From positions 33,819,472 to 33,883,471 of the forward strand of contig NW_019211455.1 in assembly GCF_002443255.2 (NCBI RefSeq): DNA of 64,000 bases, in the 5' to 3' direction. Shown here one piece after another: positions 12,180 through 26,200 of this stretch. This DNA is from Varroa destructor (Eukaryota; Arthropoda; Arachnida; Mesostigmata; Varroidae). Position 1 is the stretch's first letter. Each line of letters starts with the position of its first letter. A program made the translations under genes and the position numbers. The notes beneath the pieces were generated by a model. The model made no database searches. It worked only from the letters and a program-made list of their open reading frames with translations, and was not told where the DNA came from.

Positions 12180-12659
12180 ATATTATTATGTGTTGCATTA
12201 TAAATCGCTGCGACTTGGCAAAACAATTGATTCGGGCTTCTGCTGCCAACAACTAACAAGATCACAGCAACCATTGTAGAAATGACCGGTACTAGTGAAA
12301 AGATGAAGCGTTGTATTCCACCATGACAATGCCAAACCACATGTACCTTTAGCTATTCGGCAAAAACTGAGAAAAGTTGAATAGGAAATCTTAATCTGTC
12401 CGCTGTATAGTTCAGATTTTGCTCTTTCAGACTATCATCTGTTTCGGTCTTTGCAGGATTCCCTTTAATGGAGATAAATGGAAACCACCTGTCACAATTT
12501 TTCGCCTAGAAACAATAATGGGCCTGCCGACTTGAGAAATAGCTGAAAATCATCGATGAAAATGGCCCACACCTAATTGGCTAATGTTATTTGCAAATAT
12601 AACAAATACTTGCTTCAATTTTGGCTTAAAAACGGTCAATACTCTTTCGATCAACCCAA
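12180..12659 (+). mobile_element. Mariner-type transposon remnant 2 (3' half with 3' inverted end)
   Basis: Plus-strand decayed transposase: TIDSGFCCQQL near 12215-12250, VVFHHDNAKPH near 12315-12345, LSDYHLFRSLQDSL near 12425-12470 and KIIDENGPH near 12548-12575. There are exactly 34 residues between the Asp of HHDN and the Asp of SDYHLF (one is a stop codon), so the DD34D layout is kept. The element ends with CGATCAACCCAA at 12648-12659, followed by TA at 12660-12661. The 5' half is missing or too decayed to see. Several stops and a frameshift make it non-functional. Confidence 0.85.
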
Positions 12660-14037
12660 TATTTCTTAAACGAAATCTCAGGATACCCTATAACAGTACC
12701 TGAAGTCGGGCCGCGTCCACGACATACAAAGACACGACATCGATATTAAAGTACCAACTAGTTAGTCTAGCACTCGGCTTTTTCCATCGTGATTTCACAT
12801 CTAAAATCATAAGACTTCACTACTAATGCCGGTGCCACGATAGCGCGCGCGACAGCAGCGCTCTACTATAAAGGACAAGAAAAAATAAGAAACGGCGAAA
12901 AACATACAAATGCGCCAACAGTTTTAGATCCGCTACAACGCCTCCGTGACCATGTTAGTCACTGCTGCTGCTGATGATAAAGCTAGAAACTGAATCGTTC
13001 GAACACCGTGATAGCTACAGAACTCATAATGAACATGTTGCTATGCGAATTGGGAAAAGAAGACAGGCAATAAAGTGACTTCAATTATGCAAATTGCAGG
13101 GGTTACACAGCAGCGACAACGGACTGTCAGCCCACTACCGACGGTTGTGTGGTAAGGCAAATGAATATCATACATAGCAACAACGACAAAAACAACAATG
13201 CAGTTCGTAGTTATGCCGATAGCTACAATACTGTTACGACACCCCCCACCCCCCATGCTTGTTTCATCGTTACTATTATCATCGCCATCATCACAATCAT
13301 CGTGACTGTCCTATTCCGGGACGATAGTGATAAGGACGCTGCTATAATCTATTGCCGTTGTTGGCATTGCCATTCTGCTTCTACTGAAGGAAACATGAAA
13401 AGCAGCAGCGCCTGGCACGGTTTCGGCCGTGGGATTTGTTCAAAGTTCCCTCGAAGCGAAAAAGAGAAGCGAAGTAAAACGAGCTCATGAAATAGACCTA
13501 GCCAGTTACAGCTTACGCCGATGCCACTGTATCGTTATCTATTATACTGAAATAACTTCCAAGAATGACAACGATCTTGTGCACGTCCAACTAGAAGAAT
13601 TCTACTAATTCATGTCAAGGTTAAGGTTAACCTGATGAACACCTGCTCCTAATGAGGTATACCGCAACTTTAAGTCTAGCAACCGGTCATTTTCAATCAC
13701 AAAGTCCAAACATCAAAACCAAAACCTAAATCGCCGCATACAGAGATGCCTGACACTGAGAATACCTGATATTTTAAGTGCTACATTAGACAAAGGACCA
13801 CATGAACATGGTTAGACTTCTATAAAGATTACATGCACTGTAGTAGCGCCTCATTCGACATCACAACGTGGTAATCTGAGAATATATAACCGTAATATAA
13901 TCAGATGCAACATAAAACAAATTGCACGTACGCTTCCATACAAAAAAAAAAACTCAAGTGGACCTAAACAACATTTGCGTGCTAGCGTACATGTAGCGCC
14001 AAATAGCGCATTATATTACAATGAAAAAAACGTGAAG

Positions 14038-14039
<2 letters not shown>

Positions 14040-14083
<44 letters not shown>

Positions 14084-14085
14084 TA
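14040..14085. repeat. AT then AC microsatellite
   Basis: An (AT)n run is followed by a short (AC)n run. Confidence 0.9.
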
Positions 14086-14236
14086 TAAAAAAGAATAAAA
14101 AGTAAAATATGTACATAAATTTATTCTACCTGCATCTTACTCCCCGACTGTATCTGCGTCCGTACATTTTGCTTCTGCGGCATACACTACAACCCTCTCC
14201 TTTACAGTCCGTCTCTCTCTGTCCTTCTCTCTCTTT

Positions 14237-14239
<3 letters not shown>

Positions 14240-14291
<52 letters not shown>
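14240..14291. repeat. AT dinucleotide microsatellite
   Basis: About 26 uninterrupted AT units. Confidence 0.95.
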
Positions 14292-14294
<3 letters not shown>

Positions 14295-17200
14295 GCGAGT
14301 AACGCCGCACATCGGTCAGACTCTAGAGAAACGATATATCCAAAACAGGGTCACATCCTATTATAAACAGTCAACCGCTATCGAGCATAACACATACGTG
14401 TACAGGCAAACACACACACACACCCAGGACAGACACAGACACAGATCGTTCACCGTGCAACAAGCACACATTCATGATACCCATGGTTGTAGAAGTGCTC
14501 GAAATATTACTCTACCAGCACACTCTCTTCCGTTCTACGCCTATGAGAAGTTAAACTGAACGGTGCATCAAATAGAGAACAAAAAATAGAGACCGCGTTC
14601 TGGTTTTACGGATTTTGTTATGGTTTTTTTGAGTAGTCGCGGGACGGGGTAGATGTATAATAGTTCAATCTATGTAGCATTGTAAAACCGCCCCTTGCCC
14701 ACAAGAGAGACTATCGTCGGACTAATTCAGAAAAATGCGGCTGATTCTATAAGATAATCTTGGCACTTTCCTTAACGAGAAAGACTTTGAAGTACCCACA
14801 ATCACATCGACATCCTTGTAAAAGTAGATTTTAGAAAATAAAACTACGACACTGGTGATAGCGTACTGTTTTCCTCCTAATTAACGAAGATAGGCAGATT
14901 TTAGGTCAAATTGACAACAACTATTTAATCGCATATCAAATAAGAAAGTATCTAGGTATACGTTAATTGATTAGTAGTTTCAAATAGTATTCAGTAGCAA
15001 AATAATCAAGCAGATTGGATGAACACATTTAACAGACAGACGAATTTTTTTGGTAAAACGTATTGCGCGCTAGACTGTGTGACGTTTCTTAAGGTTTTGA
15101 ATCAAAAGCTGACGGTGTAGTGTCAGTATTCATTTGTACTAACTAAATAGTAAGTTGAGCAATCGGTAATCGAAAAGTTGATATTCTCTGCATCCTACAA
15201 CTATTTATTGCCCAAACGTCCGAGGGCAAATGCAACTGAGAAAAGGCACGTACGGATGTATCACTTCACAGCTAACTTAACAGACCAATCTAACACCACA
15301 AATTAGATAATAAGATTAACCAAATAAACATATTATGCTTTTCTTATCAAAGTTAAGTTATCTAAAAAGAATATGATGCATCATGCTAACGAGGACAAAA
15401 TCTTTGAAGAAAGTGCATGAGACACTGTATCGGTTCGACATAAGGCTTGTGCCGTGTCCATGCAAAAACATATTAACAGCCGACGTAGCCACAGACAAAA
15501 AGCATAGCAAAAAAAAAGAGCTACACTCATAAATCGCTGACAATGCTGTACACAGATCGGCTCTGTCGGCCCTTAGAAACGGTTGTTTTCGTCCTCGTCA
15601 CTCCATATACACAATCTCGATGGACAGGATACAGTATGAGCTACGCTGGGAGCGGGAGCAGCTTTTGTTTGTGGGGTATTGAAATCGAGTATACTAGTTC
15701 TTAGTAAATATTTAGGTGCGCTACCCTTCCCCAAAAGCAGCTTAGCTGGACGGAAACCACAAAGGCCTTTACTGCTGCAAGCATGCCACCCCTGCTGTCT
15801 TTGAAATAGACACTTTTTCTGTTCGACCCTAAAATGGGCCTGCCGCATCGTAGAGCATAATTTTTAGGAGCTTCAGGGCAGCTCTCCTGATTTGATCGAG
15901 TGAAGCTGGTTTTTCTTAAGTGCGCATTGAGTAGGCAATGTACCTTTCCTATGATCCAGCGGTCTGAAACAACGCTTGGCGACAATGCCGGATGTAAGAC
16001 TTGATCATCTCAATGCGAGTCTACAGCATAACGTGCTCGAATGTCTATTATATGATATCGGGCTCAATGTAGAGAACGCTATAAAGAGATTTGATTGTCC
16101 CGAATCTCTTACGTATATCCAATTTACTAAAAAGTACGAAAGCTAATCGACATTGTTTTATTTCTTTTATAGGACGCCTGGGTTTCTCTAAAAGTAAATG
16201 TACCAAATCACAAATTTTGACCCGTTAGAAGACTGCTGACAAACACAACATAAAAGAATCAAGAGTACTAATAATATTAACTTTAAGCATTTTTAGGCAA
16301 ATGTCATACGCAACTGATTATAAGCTATATAACGTATGGTTATAACTATATTTGCTCGCAAATGGGTCCCGAAAATGAAGCATGGCTTAATCGCTATAGT
16401 CGGTTGGAGCTCGCTTAAGAAGTGCCAACTTCCATTGCTTTTTTATCGATAGCAACTCTTTTATGATCTTCATTGATAATCTTCTAGCGATTTGCAATAC
16501 ATAATGTATTGTTACGATCTATAGTTAAACTAGAGAATGCGTTTTTGAGGCCTTTTGGTGCTCAGTGTAGGATAACCATATAAGCTAGTAAACCAAATCC
16601 GGTAGTAAACAAACATCCATAAGATAGCACAGTCGTTCGAGGAATTACTGAATTCTAAATAAATCGATAGATCAAATCCTTCGATACGATAGAACTTTAG
16701 TTTGTTAAAAACATTCACGCATGCCTAATGTCATATTACGTCTAACTAGTCTCACAAATCCCAACCTTAAAGCACATCTGAGTACCGAATTTCCAAAATT
16801 ACCATTAAAACGTATTGCATGGCATTTTTAGTGTCGCTATGAAATTGATTTTATGTGTAATTTGTACGATATATAAATACTATAGTGACTGTTAAAAAAT
16901 TAGCGGATAAAATGAACACGTGATTCGAACGGTCCGGTTTGGCAGTCATTGGCTGATGGAGCAATATTTGCATTCATCGTTTTGTGGCCATTACAATGGC
17001 TAATCCCTGTAATGCCTAGGTAGAATTAAAATGCAAATCTTTATTCAATTATCAATTCTTCCCTGTAGCGCTGATAAATATAGAAAGAGTAAGGAATAAA
17101 AGGTAGGGTTTACTGTATTGTAGAAGTTCTGTATGTCCACGTACACATGCCTAGCACGGCGGGCAACTATTACGATCTTTCAGAAGTCTAAAACTGCCCT

Positions 17201-18238
17201 CAGGTTAGCTGGGCAAGAAAGAATTGTTGCTATCAACAAACCAAGGTCAGCGTATAACCAGTTTAAACTAAAGTGGGCTGCTCCTTCAGTTTGACAGCTC
17301 TTGAAAATGTCTCTCTGGTCGATTCGAACGAATGCCAATGATATACGATAGCAATAGTAATAACGAAGTTAATGTCAGTATTTCTAATCACATGCAGCTA
17401 ACTGTTCAAGGTGGTATCAGGTAGTAAGTTGCTCATCATTTTGCAGCAGTTTCAGTTATTTCCTGTTCGAAGACTTTTCGCTCGTTCGCAGTGAAGATTA
17501 TTTTTGCCATCCGTGAATATATTTAGCTGTAGTCAACACACTTTGTTCGGATGATGACCTATATGTCCTAATTGTTGTCGGTAGAATTCGAGGATGAATT
17601 TTTTCACACGTTTTTGCTTCACGTGCTAACAGTTTTCCTCATGCATAAGCTCCTTCTTAGAATATATACAAACAACAGTACTTAATACTTATAATGCTAG
17701 TATATAATGTTTATGATACAAATATGCAATATACATACGCAACAATGTATAGCACCTATTGTTTAATACTAACACCCGAGCTAATAAATATCCGTAGAAT
17801 TTCGCATGTTGCATATATATATATAGACCATTTTGGCATACAGGTTAGGCTTTCCGGTATTCTAAAAGTGAACGATAAGTTGATCAATAGATACCATTGG
17901 AGTCGTCGTGTTTACTAGTGCGTCGTAGAAGTCCTAGTGAGCACTCATAATCTGGTCATCGCCACTTCGTTTCATTTGGCTTAGTTGTCGCATTTAGCCG
18001 ATATCATCAATGACATTAGGGCGCGATATTATATGCTGGTGCGCTTGTGTTAGTTACCCTTCTAAAATGGCTTCGTAGGTCCTTGTGGCCGTGCTACGAA
18101 GCCTCCTTTAGGCCGGCCACCTTTTTTATCCAATCCAAATGTTGCAAAAAACACCTGGCCCTTAAGACCAGCTGTACGCCTTACTACCAGCAACTAGTAA
18201 GCACGACGATAAATGTACATGTTATATTTAATGGGGAC

Positions 18239-18253
18239 GGGGGGGGGGGGGGG
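18239..18253. repeat. Poly-G tract
   Basis: Fifteen G bases in a row in otherwise AT-rich sequence. Such runs are prone to replication slippage and sequencing error, and can take part in G-quadruplex folding. Confidence 0.9.
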
Positions 18254-19023
18254 TTATAATACTAACGGTTTACAAAATAAGCATGTATATAGAAAAAAGG
18301 AAACAATGGACTGAACCCGCAAAGAAGTGCCTTCTACGTTAGCAATGAATGACCGGACGCTATGCAGTTGGCCACATCGGTTTACTCAAACAAACGGAGG
18401 TGGAAAGAAAAGCATAGTGAATAACAAACAACTTTAACGTTGTGTTATTCCGCTTTAACAAGATCGCTATAGTAATCATCTGACTTATGTAAGTGAAGGA
18501 ACTGGTAGTGGCTAATGATGAGAGTCGAGCCGTATTGAATGCACACCTGCATTCGCTGCACAGCTGATGGCAACAAAAGCGCTGATCCAAATTGGCATTG
18601 CCTGTCTAAGCCGTACCGTCAACATCAATATTTAATCCTCGTGCAACTATAGACGGCATGGAAAAAGAGGTTTAGCCAAAGATAAAGACAAGCACAATTA
18701 ATAGAATACTTTTTTGAACAGCCTTTAGCCTACCATAAGCCTGTTGCTATTCGACAAATTAATAAAGAAGTAGTAGTTACACAATTGCTCGGAGACCCTC
18801 CTCGCGTTTTTTTTTAAAATTTTTGTAGGGTGATCAGTAAGATCACTTTTGGCCCACGGTTACACTGTGGATTGCAAAAGAATCGATGAAAAACTGAAGG
18901 CCGATATCCGCTTTCAAGGAAGCACCCTTTCAATAAGGCTATATAATCAGATACCTAGAAAATACTCAGCGCCATGCTTTAGATATAATCATATTGTTTT
19001 ACATTCCTAATGTACACTTAATA

Positions 19024-20233
19024 TTGGTTAGTCGAAAAAGATAAAGGTATGTATAAATTTTTAAACCGGAAATGAAGCAGATATTTTTTTTTTACATTTA
19101 ATAACAGTATTAGCAAACTAAATACGCGCTGATCGATGACCTTCTGCCATTTTTTCGGTAACACTATAATTGCATTACTGTAGAACTTCGGTGGTTTCTG
19201 GGAGAAAAATTATTATAAGTAATTTCTGCATTCCTTCATTGAATTAAACGAACACAATTATGGGAGTCCTACAAAGATTGAAATAGATGATGGTGCAAAG
19301 TTCGGGCTGTACGGCAGAAGCATTAAAATTTCCCATTCAAGTTCTTTCAATTTCTATCTGGTAGATGAAGATGTGAGCGGTTTGACATTTTTATGGTAAA
19401 AGACGACGCCTTTTTTTGTTCAGTAATTCTGGTCGATTCTTTTCAACAGCTTGTCGTGATCTTGCTAGTTTCTGATCAATTCGATCAGTCGATCGTTTCG
19501 CTGAGCGGCAGTAACTCATAATGCGTCCTTTTCCGCCTTAGTCTCGGCTTTGCCACCGACTGTGAAGCATATGTCTTCTTATTTGCACATTATTGTCTCG
19601 TGTGATACAGTTTTTATCACCTGCAATCAACTGCTTTTGAAATAAGTCGATCTCGTTGCATTTCTGAAGAATTTCACAGGTAAAAATGCGATCGAGTAAA
19701 TTATTTTGCATCAAGCCTTGTGGCACCCAAACATGGAGCTTTTTTTTTTTTTTTTTTATAGCCGGCTCTCTTCAAACGGTTTAAAATTGTCTGGTAGTAA
19801 ACGTTTAGTTCCTTAGCGATAGTATGACTACTCACATATTGGTCTTACTCAACTTAAGCAATAATTTCACCAGCTTTTTCCGTAATTGGTGAGCATCACG
19901 AGGAACATCTTCCATATCAAATGTTCCAGACGGTATTATGTTTGGGCCGTTTTTTCCGATAACGCCTTTTGACCATAAACAGCACAATTTTTTTTATGGA
20001 CTTGAGCAACATTTGTGCTTTTATCACAATAAAATAGTAAACTATCATGAAATTTCACTCTTCTTCAAGACGCTCTATCTTAAGTTTGAATAAATGCATT
20101 CCAACAATTTTAGCACATCTACTACTGCCAAATCTCAGCTTTCAAATGGCACCAACGCGACGCGAGTCGTATTACCTGATATATTTAAAGCCATCTAGCT
20201 AGAAAAACGGGCAACACTTTTTCGACAATCCAA
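19024..20233 (-). mobile_element. Mariner-type transposon 3, nearly full length, inactive
   Basis: About 1210 bases with both ends preserved: TTGGTTAGTCGAAAAAGATA at 19024-19043 and, on the minus strand from 20233, TTGGATTGTCGAAAAAGTGT. TA flanks both sides (19022-19023 and 20234-20235), as expected for a mariner target duplication. The minus strand carries decayed transposase. NLLDRIFTCEILQKCNEID and AGDKNCITRDNN near 19538-19700 match the segment around the first catalytic Asp (TGDEKW). YELLPLSETIDR and RPELLNKK follow, and LPKKWQKVIDQ near the 3' end matches the family C-terminus. The region expected to hold the second and third catalytic Asp is scrambled. Stops and frameshifts make it inactive. 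Confidence 0.85.
19740..19758. repeat. Poly-T tract inside mariner 3
   Basis: About 19 T bases, A on the coding strand, interrupting the transposase sequence just upstream of its NLLDRI segment. Confidence 0.85.
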
Positions 20234-20235
20234 TA

Positions 20236-23200
20236 TAGACCATAATTGTCTCTGAAAAAAGTAACGTCCAGTTGTGTAACAGCAAATGTGAAAAGGAGCA
20301 GTAGATAGTATGGGTGTTTTCAATGCTGTTACCTTCCTCACAATCTATCATTTCACATCATGATATATGGAGAGGCAAAAAACATTAAACTGAGCATATT
20401 GCTATAAACAATTTATTCTTTGACATGACTTGAATCGCCTTTCCGTTGTTCGACCCCTGCTTAGAAGATGCTCGACCTAAACAGAACTATGGACCACCAC
20501 AGGTTGGAGATACTATGGCGCTTCTAAAAGTTTCAGTCGGATTATCTCGGAGCCAACTACGGAGTTATCGCTTTCATTCTTTCTCATTCCAGTGACCATG
20601 CGTTGTAACATGCAGTAATATTATATTATCTCCGCCAGTCGTATTACCTCGCATGACATGAAGCAAAGTCGATACCTTTCGGCCAACGAAGCAAGTTTGC
20701 CCGCCGTATAAAAGACAATTCGTTCATCATCATTTTTTCTTATGTCCAACTGAGAGACAGTTTTTCTAATAACGTCTGAAGCATGTACGGAACGTAAACT
20801 TTGGAACATTTGCTTAATATACAAATCGGCCCACTTGTTTTAAGTTTTAGGCAGTTGCTCGTGTTCCCAATAGCAATGGTGTCGCAATAGTTTAATTCAC
20901 GATGTACCCGGTTTACCGACATGCGACCGTTATATAAAAAAACATGTACATTTTAATGAACAAAGTACTGTATCTGTATAATCAAATTAAGAAATTACTA
21001 TAATTATGAAATTAAAAAATAGAGTTAAATATTTTGTTGTTAATAGCTCATTCTATGCTAAAGCTATGTCCTGCACGCCACAGAGAAAAGCAGTTGCCGT
21101 TTTTTGTTAATATAGGCATCCAGTTTGAACTTTAAAAAAAAATTGTTCTCTCAAAAAACACCGAGCGGTCAGCCAGAAAACTGCCAACCAAGTATTTTTT
21201 GAAGCTAAAATACACGATTTTCTGAGGTCAATGAGCCACAGGGGAAGAGAGAGGAGAGCTTCAAGCAAAGATAACAAAAGGTATTTGGGGGGCAGATGAA
21301 TAACTGATTTTGCAACAGCAAAAAAAATTTCAGTGGTGGTGTTTTTTAAATGGGGTGAGTGAAAATACTTCTAAACTAATATTTGTATAAATTATGTAAA
21401 GAAGTGCTGTTAGCAGTTACGGCAATAAATAGCAAAGTAGAAGGTCTACCAAGGCGTTTTGTTTTAAGAAAACGTTTTTGCGAGATTTATGATTTTTATT
21501 TTCCATGTATATAAAATTATTATATAATAACAATAGTGATCGCTCCCGCCAGCAGTCTTTGTTAAGAATTACATATAAACAAAGAAGCAAGAGAATACAA
21601 TAACAGCAAGTACCAGTTCTTACCGTGCGCAGACAGCAATCAACGATTAACAATGTGAACGGATACCACAGCAGGTGGAAAAATTTCCGATCAATTACAA
21701 GTGCTTAGAGTACACAGTAGATTATGAGTAAAATCGCGTAACGAATCGCCTATAGATAATATATAGATTGATGACATAAATGAGTAATAATAAATGCAAC
21801 GTAAGCGTAGTGTACTCGCAAAGACTAGCTTCATTTTCTTGCTCTTTACATATAAGTTCATATAAGTTCTACTAAACGCCGCTGCGTATAACTGTGCACT
21901 ACGTATTATTAATTTCGTTTAATAGAATTTTTATCGGTGAAGATTACAGAGCAATAAAGTGTGATCTGAAACGTCGGTTTATTTTAAAAGATATAAAGAA
22001 ATCGTTACAATAAGCGCTTAATTCATCCGCTTCAGAAATATGCATAATAATTACTTGCTTTTTCTGCATAATGATACGGGAAAGAGCTTGAAACCGGTAA
22101 ATAAAGCCGTTCCTTCATGCAACATGATGTCTAAACTCTTAATAACAGAAATGAAGTCAACAGAAGAAACAAATATTTCTTTCGCAACGCTCTAATTTGA
22201 CGAGACACAAATAATTCTCTTTCGCTAATCAATTAATAGTTGCTCATATACTGGTACGGCATACGACCTAGCTAGTTTTAAATGAAATTACATTTCGTTT
22301 GCTTTGCGGGCATGTCACAACAAACATGCGAGATTCAGCGGTACTAATGTTCATATCACTACGCAGTATGAAACAGGAATTTGCAGGAATCTAGTTAAGG
22401 GCTCTGTTAATATATCGCAAAATAATCGTTGAATGTGTACTAATTTTAAAGCGCACATAGGATTTAGTTGCAACACGTCATTATTTCATACCATACATAA
22501 AGGTTTTCGCAGGGACAGTTCTGATACACGCCAATAAGGTGTAACAAACTTTACTCAGGTTTGACCTATTGATTACTTTCACATTTTTACAATGAATCTA
22601 TTCCTCGCAATTTTCTTGACTTCCAGGAATTTAAAAATGGTGATTACGATCTCCATGATAAAAAAAACGCATGGAATTATTTGTTAAGTACGATAATAAG
22701 GCTGTTGTGAATTATAAGCTCCGAAAGCTAAGAAAGCAGCAGCCTTTGAACGTCGTCACTGGAATGACTGGACTATTGAGCAAAAAAATCAAAATTCAAA
22801 ATGCTTATATTTTTTAACGAAAAATGTCAATTTCCCTGACAACTTGCACTAATTTGTTAAAAACATATGTTTACCTATTTTTTTCCCAAAACAACTATAT
22901 GCATTGTCGTGCCACTTTGCAATCAAAGCTCCCATCTAAGTGAACACTTCCAGCTAGAAGGGAAGTTTTTCTTAGTAATTAGCAACTTCTTAGCTCTAGT
23001 CGATTATGCGTCAGTTCCGGTCAATGCCACAATACAGATTTCGGATTCGGATCTAGTGGGCTCGCAGTTTCCATTCTCTCTGCGCCAATCTATTGACGAT
23101 TCAGTGGATTGGCGTAGAGAAGAGATTGTTTTCCCATTAAAATATTCTACTTTTGCCAGAAAGATAAGAAGAGAGAAGAGCTTTTGAGGACACATAGCCT

Positions 23201-26200
23201 TGACCAACTGCTCAAACCTTTTTGTTTTTAAAATGAATGGTCAAGTACTACAAATAAACAGCGGGAAAAAAAATAGTCAAAGGTCAAAAATATGGAGTGA
23301 ATAATTTCAAGAAGAGGGGTTCCGGGAATCAAATCCGGCCTTGTTTTTTTTTTCTATCATACTGTACCAAATACCCTGTTCGTAGAAAAACCGTTTGTTC
23401 CATTTTATTTACTGATTTGGTTTTTCTTTAGTGGGGCCGCTATCTCTCGTCCAATCTAACACAACTCCGAATAATGTTGTTGCGGGTATAGTTATAATAA
23501 TTTTGTTTGGTGTAGTACATAGAAAAACTTCGTTACGTGCTGAGAGCCAGCTGTTTGATGGAATATCTGACGGCGATACATCACGTAAAAACTCGAAACA
23601 TAGAGGGGTTTAGTCTAATTCAATCGACAAAGAATCATCTAATGATGTCTCGACATAACTGCCTGGCACCTTTATTGAGATCATTAAAAAAATGAAGCCT
23701 TGTCCCGCACATCTGCTGCTTCTAGTGATCATTGTTCGCCTAATTAATCAAGTACACGTTCACCGTATCTAAAGGTGGACTTTCACAAATTCAAATGCCA
23801 AAAACTGAATTTTATTATTTTGAAACACAAATATTTGTGCTAACAATGTAAAAGAATAATAACACCAGGACTAAGCCATTATTTTAGAGCTTAGGCAACG
23901 CCGTGAAAACGTATTGTTGATTTCGTGTCGATATATCACTCCTGATCTTCTTGACACCCTGTGTGAGGGCCTTAATTTGGGCATGGCCTTCTTTGGTTTC
24001 ATTAATTTACGGAACTGTCGCTTTCCCGTATGACGTGGTTGATCGCCTACTCTTTGTTCATAATTACGCTGCCATGTTGCAATGGATATTAGTGATTTCC
24101 TTTGCTTTGCTATTCAATTCAACATTCAATTTTAGCAAGCTTTGTTGTTTCTCGTTCGCTTAACTTATTTGTCCTGGCTTGTCTGGAGAATGTTTTGCCG
24201 ACACATGACCTTTCTACTTCGCTGCTTCGCTGAGTAGACATAGTACAAAGCTCAGAAGCAATATGACTGAAGGAGAAAAGTACACACCCAAACAATATAT
24301 CATCTCGTCATGCTTTTGCTTTTCAGTTTTTTATGAGTTCAATTTTTCAGTCATCTACTGTATTTTTTATCACGTTGTTTTTGTTACGACATTAAGATAT
24401 AAAACTTCTACTACATTGCTTTGTAGACCCCACTATTAAATTGTATTTACACCATTTCCTAAGTATACATGGAAAGCACCAAATACAGTACTAATTATGG
24501 AACGATGGTACTAAAATTAATAGTTTGTTCTCTAGATATTCAACTTGTGATCCAGGTTAGTAAAAGGATGACCGATGATTTGCACCGAAAATAGAATTCC
24601 ACAACAAATAATACTCTCAATTCGTCGCGGAATGATAATACTTGGTTTTTGTGAAAGCCGTATAAACTCTCCGTTCATGTACTTCATCATACATATCCTG
24701 GTAGAGCAAAACTCTACCTCTGATTATTATAGGTCGCCTGATGATTATGCCGTTGTCGATGACAAGTGGTAGAAGCTCAGATCTAGATATGGAGGATAGC
24801 GACAGCGCTGACAACAACGATATTAGATGCAAAAGTTCACCAGCAACATCATGTTATTGATGCCAAGTCCATACAGCGGGAAATTCTCATTTATCGGTGG
24901 CAAATACAACTCTGCCCTACGACAACAACAGCGGCGACGACAGTAACGATAACAGCGACAATGTATAGTATTAATATTCATTTTAAACAACAAACATTAC
25001 GTAGCAGTAAGACAGATACAATATTATTGATTCTATAATTGTTGTTGCTGCGCCCGCCACTGACAGGTATTATTGTTGCTACAAAGTGTTTGAGCTTCAT
25101 GCCTCTACTGTTGCTGCTAACGATGAAACAAAAGCTAAAAATGAAACGACTAAAGGGCAGGACTATAGGCAAAAGGGCTTGATTTCAAGATTAAATAAAT
25201 ATGATAAAATTATAACTAGGATGGAAACATATAAAATTAATAAATGTAGATTACTCAATAATGATGTATTATTCAGTCTAGACAACACTCGTAATGAAAG
25301 CTAAATAATACTTTTTCCTAAACTATATATTCATTTTATTACTAACCATTTTCTACATCTAACGGACTATTATCTTATATGTAACGTTATGTGCAACGAA
25401 CCAACCCTATTTAACCGTAATCTAGGAGTTTTTTGTGCCACGCAAAATACTATGGCAATAACCTCTCCGCGTGGCCATGCTAAACAACAATTGACTGCTA
25501 AAGTGGGCGAATATCTGCACAGTTTGGCTCCCCACTGGTCGAAGCTGAAATTTCGAGTCTTATTGCCACGACAAACTAGCTTTTCTGGTAGTGACAACTA
25601 CCATAGCGAGAATCGAACCTTATACAAACTTCGCTTTCATTAACTAGCTGGCTTAAGAAGATTCGTTTAATTTATTCTCAAGTTACAGAGAAAGTAATCA
25701 TTAAAAATTAAATATGAATCTCACCAACTTTTGGTTATAGCTGCATGAATATTATTACCGAGTAATTCAAGAATCAAATGACAGCGTCCGTGATGTAATA
25801 ATGACAGCTATCTAGCATGTGGCGTACATCATCGGTGCGCCAAATTTTTCTGCGTACAAACAATAGTCAGGCTACCAGCGTTAAATATGTCAAAACTCTC
25901 AACCTCCTTCTTGCAGGAACAGCATCACCATCATCATCAACGCTACCGTGGTCGTCGTTCAGCAGTCATCACCACCGTCGCATTGTATAATAAGTCGCAC
26001 TCATCTCTGTCCATCTGTTTTCCTTCGCGAAAGTCAACTGATCATAATTATAATTGCCGTTCCCGAACCAGCACCTATAGTGCTGTCAAATTGTTATTAG
26101 TGGCTGCAACTAGCTAAACTTAAGACTAACCTTACGCTCATCCAGTCAAATGAACATCAACATAACGTTGCCATTTAGTGCTTTCGCCGCATAGGTTGAA

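Larger units (their letters stand above)
12662..19021. other. Long non-coding stretch with microsatellites
   Basis: No supported gene. It contains large AT microsatellites at 14040-14085 and 14240-14291, a CA tract near 14408-14424, and a poly-G run at 18239-18253. Overlapping open frames at 15573-15985 (minus) sit in slightly GC-richer sequence but carry no recognisable motif. Confidence 0.4.

Noticed and set aside
25610..25619. tRNA B-box word GGTTCGATTC on the minus strand
   Set aside because: No convincing A box at the right distance and no cloverleaf stems; not called as a tRNA or SINE.
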